Shown piece after piece: positions 60,779 to 64,000 of a stretch of DNA of 64,000 nt. This DNA is from Rathayibacter sp. VKM Ac-2856 (lineage in GTDB: Bacteria > Actinomycetota > Actinomycetes > Actinomycetales > Microbacteriaceae). Where the stretch lies: NCBI RefSeq assembly GCF_013205055.1, contig NZ_JABMLF010000002.1, positions 717,391 through 781,390 of the forward strand, written 5' to 3'. A program made the position numbers and the translations under genes. Below the pieces are notes generated by a model. The model worked only from the letters and a program-made list of their open reading frames with translations, had not been told where the DNA came from and made no database searches. Each line of letters starts with the position of its first letter. Within the stretch, counting starts at the first letter, position 1.

Positions 60779-60972
60779 GCGACCACAACGGCACCCTCTT
60801 CCGGCGCGGCGGCACCGTCCGCTTCGTCCGCTGGGTGTCCTCCCGCGACGGCGGCTGGGCGCCCGAGATCGTGCAGGGGCGCTACCTCGAGCGCGACGAC
60901 GCGGGCTGGCTCGTCGACATCGACGGGACGCCCACCCTGCTGACGAAGGACGACTGGGCCGTCTACCGCTGA
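60775..60972 (+). CDS. Small hypothetical protein (65 aa) coupled to DUF7882 copy 3
   Basis: 65 aa. GTVRFVRWVSSRDGGWAPEI, YLERDDAGWLVDIDGTPTLL; a compact beta-rich protein. It is not similar to the 77-aa partner of copy 2. ATG overlaps the stop of copy 3. Function unknown. Confidence 0.72.
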   Translation: MSDHNGTLFRRGGTVRFVRWVSSRDGGWAPEIVQGRYLERDDAGWLVDIDGTPTLLTKDDWAVYR

Positions 60973-61037
60973 TCGCCTCCTGGCGCCTCGGCGACCGGCG
61001 CCTGAGCGGCCGGCGCCTGAGCGGCCCGACCGCCGCG

Positions 61038-61043
61038 TAGTGT
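61038..61043 (+). promoter_or_regulatory. -10 box (TAGTGT) of the second MFS gene
   Basis: TAGTGT ends 7 nt before the GTG at 61051, which decides that start over the GTG at 61042. Leaderless geometry. Confidence 0.45.
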
Positions 61044-61050
61044 GGCGGGA

Positions 61051-62454
61051 GTGCGTTCCGTCGATCGCCGCGGCATCACCTCGGCTCCCTTCCTCCTCAC
61101 CACCGTCGGCACGACGGCGCTCGTGTTCCTCTGCGCGTTCGAATCGCTCGCGGTCACGACGATCATGCCGATCATCAGCGCCGACCTCGACGGCCGTGCG
61201 CTCTACCCGCTCGCCTTCGCCGCCACCCTCGCGGCTGCGGTCGTCGGCATGGTCGCGGCCGGCTCCTCGGCCGATCGCCGCGGGCCGACGCCCGCGCTGA
61301 TCACGGCGATCCTGCTGTTCACGCTCGGCCTGATCGCGGCCGGAACGGCGAACTCGATGGAGGTCTTCGTGGCCGCGCGCCTGCTGCAGGGCCTGGGCAG
61401 CGGCGGGATCACGGTCACGCTCTACGTGCTCGTCGCGCGGGTCTTCCCCTCCGCCCTGCATCCGCGGATCTTCGGGGCCTTCGCCGCCGCCTGGGTGGTG
61501 CCCTCCCTCGTCGGCCCGCTGGCGGCCGGGATCGTCGCCGAGCTGGCGAGCTGGCACTGGGTCTTCCTCGGCGTCGTCGCGCTGGTCGCCCTCGCCAGTG
61601 CGGCCATCGCGCCGACCCTCCGCGCGCTCGAGCCGCACGAGCTGCGGCCCTTCGACCGCGGCGCGATCGGCCGCGTGCTGCGCGCCGTCGTGGTGGCGGC
61701 GGCCGTGGTCCTGCTGAGCACGAGCGCCGAGGTCGCACCGAACGCGGCGGGCGTGGTCGCCGCAGTCGCGATCGTCGTGGTGATCCTCGCGGTCCGCGCG
61801 CTGCTGCCCGTCGGCACGCTGCGGGCGCGCGGCGTCCTGCCGTCGACGATGCTGCTGCGGGCACTGGTCGCGGCGGCCTTCTTCGGCACCGAGGTCTACC
61901 TGCCGCTGCTGCTCAGCGAGCAGTACGGACTCCCGCCGTGGCTGGCCGGGGTCACGCTCACGGCTGGAGCGGTCTCGTGGGCGCTCGGCTCGCAGCTGCA
62001 GGGCCGCCCGGGCACCCGGCTCTCGCACGGCGGCGCCATGCGGCTCGGCACGGGGCTGCTGCTCGCCGGCATCGCCGTGGTGCTGCTGACCACCGTCCTC
62101 CTGCTGTCGCCGATCGTCGCGGGCGTCGGCTGGTTCCTCGCCGGCGGCGGCATGGGCGTCATGTTCCCGCGGATGGGCACGCTGACGCTGGCGCTGTCGG
62201 CGCCGGGCCGCGAGGGCTTCAACAGCTCGGCGCTGCAGATCGCCGACTCGACCGGCGGCTCGGTCTCGCTCGCACTGACCGGCCTGCTGGCCGCGGCGGT
62301 GACCGGGCTGGTCGGGAGCGGCGGCGCCGTCTTCAGCGCCACCTTCGCCTACGGCGCGCTGATCGCGATCGCCGCGGTGGCACTGGCCGGCCGCCTCGGC
62401 GGACTCCTCCGACTCGAGGGTGTGGAGGAGCCCGCGTCACGCGATCGGCCGTAG
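61051..62454 (+). CDS. MFS transporter (drug-exporter type)
   Basis: 467 aa, about 14 helices (DHA2-like length). Motifs: GMVAAGSSADRRGPTPAL between helices 2 and 3, and LLQGLGSGGITVTLYVLVAR (helix 4). Substrate not deducible. The HAD-IIA gene converges with its 3' end. GTG at 61051 chosen from the promoter spacing. Confidence 0.85.
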   Translation: MRSVDRRGITSAPFLLTTVGTTALVFLCAFESLAVTTIMPIISADLDGRALYPLAFAATLAAAVVGMVAAGSSADRRGPTPALITAILLFTLGLIAAGTANSMEVFVAARLLQGLGSGGITVTLYVLVARVFPSALHPRIFGAFAAAWVVPSLVGPLAAGIVAELASWHWVFLGVVALVALASAAIAPTLRALEPHELRPFDRGAIGRVLRAVVVAAAVVLLSTSAEVAPNAAGVVAAVAIVVVILAVRALLPVGTLRARGVLPSTMLLRALVAAAFFGTEVYLPLLLSEQYGLPPWLAGVTLTAGAVSWALGSQLQGRPGTRLSHGGAMRLGTGLLLAGIAVVLLTTVLLLSPIVAGVGWFLAGGGMGVMFPRMGTLTLALSAPGREGFNSSALQIADSTGGSVSLALTGLLAAAVTGLVGSGGAVFSATFAYGALIAIAAVALAGRLGGLLRLEGVEEPASRDRP

Positions 62455-62506
62455 CGCGAAGACCGCGGCGCCGGGTCGGGCGACGCCGGTCTCCGGCGGG
62501 TCCCGG

Positions 62507-63508
62507 TCAGCTGTAGAGCGACTCCGGCACGTCGAGACCGTAGATCGCGCGGCCCGAGCTCCAGATCACCGAGCAGGCGGCGCGCAGGAGATCGGTCTCG
62601 TCGCTGCCCGCGTCGACGATCACGACGGAGTCGCCGTCGAGCCGCACCTTCGCCGAGCGCACCGAGTGCGTGCCGTTCCGCGCGACGACCGTCGCGGGGT
62701 AGGGCAGGTGCAGCTCGCGCAGGTCGCCGAGGATGTAGGTCGGACGCAGCTTCGGATCCGCGGCCAGCAGCTGCTTCGCCCGGTCGATGCCGGTGAGCAC
62801 GAGCGCGCTCTCCATCGAGGCGGTGTTCGCGCCGGCGATGTCGGTGTCGAGCCGGTCGCCGATGAACAGCGGATTCGTCGAGCCGAAGCGCGCGGTGGCC
62901 GCGTCGAAGATCGCCCGCTCCGGCTTGCCGGCGACGACGGGCAGGCGGCCGACCGCGGTGTGCACGGCGGAGACGAGCGTGCCGTTGCCCGGAGCGATGC
63001 CGCGGGCGACCGGGATCGTCCAGTCGGTGTTCGTCGCGACCCACGGGATCCCCGTGTGCAGCGCGAACGACGCCTCGGCCAGCTCGGCCCAGCCGACCGT
63101 CGGGGCGAAGCCCTGGATGACGGCGGCCGGCGAGTCGTCGGCGCTGCGAGTGACGGTGAAGCCGGCGCGCTCGACCTCGGTGGTGAGGCCCTCCCCGCCG
63201 ACGACGAGCACCGTCGAGGCGGCCGGGATCAGGTCGGCGAGCAGCACGACGGCCGCCTGCGGTGAGGTGACGACGTCCTCCGGGCGCACGGCGAGGCCGA
63301 GGTCGGAGAGGTGGCCGGCTACCGAAACGTCGGTGCGCGACGCGTTGTTGGTGATGTAGCCGACGCGCAGCGTCTCACCGGCGCGGTTGAGGCTGTCGAC
63401 GGCGAACGGGATCGCGTCGGCGCCCTTGTAGACGACGCCGTCGAGATCGGCGAGGACGCAGTCGCGCCCGTCGAGCGGGGTGGGCTCAGGCTTCGGGCTT
63501 CGGAACAT
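62507..63508 (-). CDS. HAD-IIA family phosphatase (NagD-like)
   Basis: 333 aa. Motif I CVLADLDGVVYKG, motif II YITNNASRT, motif IV region LFIGDRLDTDIAGAN, with the large C2 cap between. The family dephosphorylates sugar or glycerol phosphates. ATG at 63508 overlaps the end of the upstream acidic-protein gene by 23 bases, so both are in one transcript. Confidence 0.92.
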   Translation of the reverse strand: MFRSPKPEPTPLDGRDCVLADLDGVVYKGADAIPFAVDSLNRAGETLRVGYITNNASRTDVSVAGHLSDLGLAVRPEDVVTSPQAAVVLLADLIPAASTVLVVGGEGLTTEVERAGFTVTRSADDSPAAVIQGFAPTVGWAELAEASFALHTGIPWVATNTDWTIPVARGIAPGNGTLVSAVHTAVGRLPVVAGKPERAIFDAATARFGSTNPLFIGDRLDTDIAGANTASMESALVLTGIDRAKQLLAADPKLRPTYILGDLRELHLPYPATVVARNGTHSVRSAKVRLDGDSVVIVDAGSDETDLLRAACSVIWSSGRAIYGLDVPESLYS

Positions 63509-64000
63509 CGGCGCCGTCCTCCTCGGGGTCGGTGGTGCTGCTGTCGGAGTCGGAGGACGTCGGCTCGTCGCCGGCCGCCTCCACCGGGAGCGCCTCGGGG
63601 GTGGCGCCCGCGAGAGCCTCCTCGAAGTCGGCGTCGGACGCGTCGCCGTCGCCGAGCGCGGCCTGGTGCTCGACGGCGTCAGCGGCCGTCGTCTCCGCGG
63701 CCGTCTCCACCGCGTCGGTCGCCAGCGCGTCCGTCTCCAGCGCGTCCGTCTCCAGCGCGTCCGTCTCCAGCGCGTCCGCTTCCGGCGCGTCCTGCTCGGC
63801 GAGCTCGGTGTCCACGGGGTCGAGCAGGTCGTCCTCGACGTCATCCGAGTTGCCGGAGTCATCGGAGTCATCGGAATCGTCGGAATCGTCGGACTTCACG
63901 GAGTCATCGACGTCGTCGGAGTCCACGGAGTCATCGACGTCGTCGGAGTCCACGGAGTCATCGACGTCGTCGGAGTCCACGGAGTCATCGACGTCGTCGG
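63486..64000 (-). CDS. Acidic Ser/Asp repeat protein (partial, 5' end beyond window)
   Basis: At least 171 codons are visible, open to the window edge. The part nearest the edge repeats VDSDDVDDS; then come SDDSDDSDDS and DALETDALETDALETDALAT, and a Ser/Glu-rich end TSSDSDSSTTDPEEDG. Almost no hydrophobic residues, so it is intrinsically disordered. The true start is not visible. It is translated with the HAD-IIA gene. Composition is common for regions next to RNA-binding or ribosome-associated proteins in actinobacteria, but no function is shown. Confidence 0.75.
   Translation of the reverse strand, partial: DDVDDSVDSDDVDDSVDSDDVDDSVDSDDVDDSVKSDDSDDSDDSDDSGNSDDVEDDLLDPVDTELAEQDAPEADALETDALETDALETDALATDAVETAAETTAADAVEHQAALGDGDASDADFEEALAGATPEALPVEAAGDEPTSSDSDSSTTDPEEDGADVPKPEA
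63723..63782. repeat. 15-bp tandem repeat in the acidic protein gene
   Basis: Four units of CAGCGCGTCCGTCTC (the last diverged) encoding the ETDAL repeat. In frame. Confidence 0.9.
63898..64000. repeat. 27-bp tandem repeat in the acidic protein gene
   Basis: Units at 63898, 63925 and 63952 and a partial fourth to the window edge, beginning ACGGAGTCATCGACG. In frame, nine residues per unit. Copy number may vary between strains. Confidence 0.92.

Noticed and set aside
1..64000. tRNA, rRNA, insertion sequences, prophage
   Set aside because: No cloverleaf-like sequence, rRNA signature, transposase or integrase was recognised by reading; a tRNAscan or Infernal run would be decisive.

Overview
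This is a 64 kb piece of a high-GC actinobacterial chromosome, most likely from Microbacteriaceae (a Rathayibacter- or Curtobacterium-like organism). The evidence is very high GC with GC-rich third codon positions, frequent GTG starts, TAnnnT -10 boxes, and three copies of a short family (about 105-110 aa) that I know mainly from Microbacteriaceae (DUF7882, from memory). No rRNA, tRNA, phage genes, transposases or CRISPR array were found. Both ends cut a gene: an ABC permease at the left and an acidic repeat protein at the right.

Layout. 1-4.0 kb (minus): an operon of a GH36-type alpha-galactosidase, a nitrate/sulfonate-type binding lipoprotein with a NosL-like tail, and its permease. 4.3-12.6 kb: SDR39U1-like epimerase, Nudix hydrolase, a four-TM protein, an SDR, a type III polyketide synthase with an overlapping methyltransferase, a 91-bp-period non-coding tandem array, the first DUF7882 gene, and a glutathione peroxidase. 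12.7-16.6 kb: LigD (polymerase, phosphoesterase and ligase domains) and an MFS exporter. 16.9-26.2 kb: a lipoprotein, a secreted Ig-repeat protein, an APC permease, and a sarcosine/N-methyltryptophan oxidase-like flavoenzyme divergent from a double-length IclR-type regulator.

26.3-40.0 kb holds the main catabolic locus. A PucR-type regulator is divergent from ten tightly packed genes: DUF917, HyuA-like hydantoinase/oxoprolinase, a dipeptide-type ABC importer with fused permease-ATPase, a YtcJ-like amidohydrolase, an alpha/beta hydrolase, a PaiB-like flavoprotein and an M20 amidohydrolase. Together they look like an uptake and stepwise hydrolysis route for a cyclic or acylated amide compound. 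40.2-44.0 kb is an iron-siderophore importer behind a DtxR/IdeR-like box. 44.2-48.3 kb is an island of small family-specific proteins plus two overlapping GAF-ANTAR regulators. 48.5-56.5 kb has a secreted GH43 enzyme, an orphan response regulator, a lipoprotein with a SnoaL-like domain, and a very large secreted protein of unknown function. 56.7-64 kb has a 2OG-Fe(II) dioxygenase, a second SDR, purC, a MarR regulator divergent from the third DUF7882 operon, an MFS exporter, a HAD-IIA phosphatase and the acidic protein.

The intergenic DNA is unusually structured. At least five families of interspersed palindromic or conserved elements recur (called A, B, C, D and F here), often near gene ends, and one B copy supplies the stop codon of the M20 gene. 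Several genes have no ribosome binding site and carry a TAnnnT box 6-7 nt before the start codon, which indicates leaderless mRNAs.
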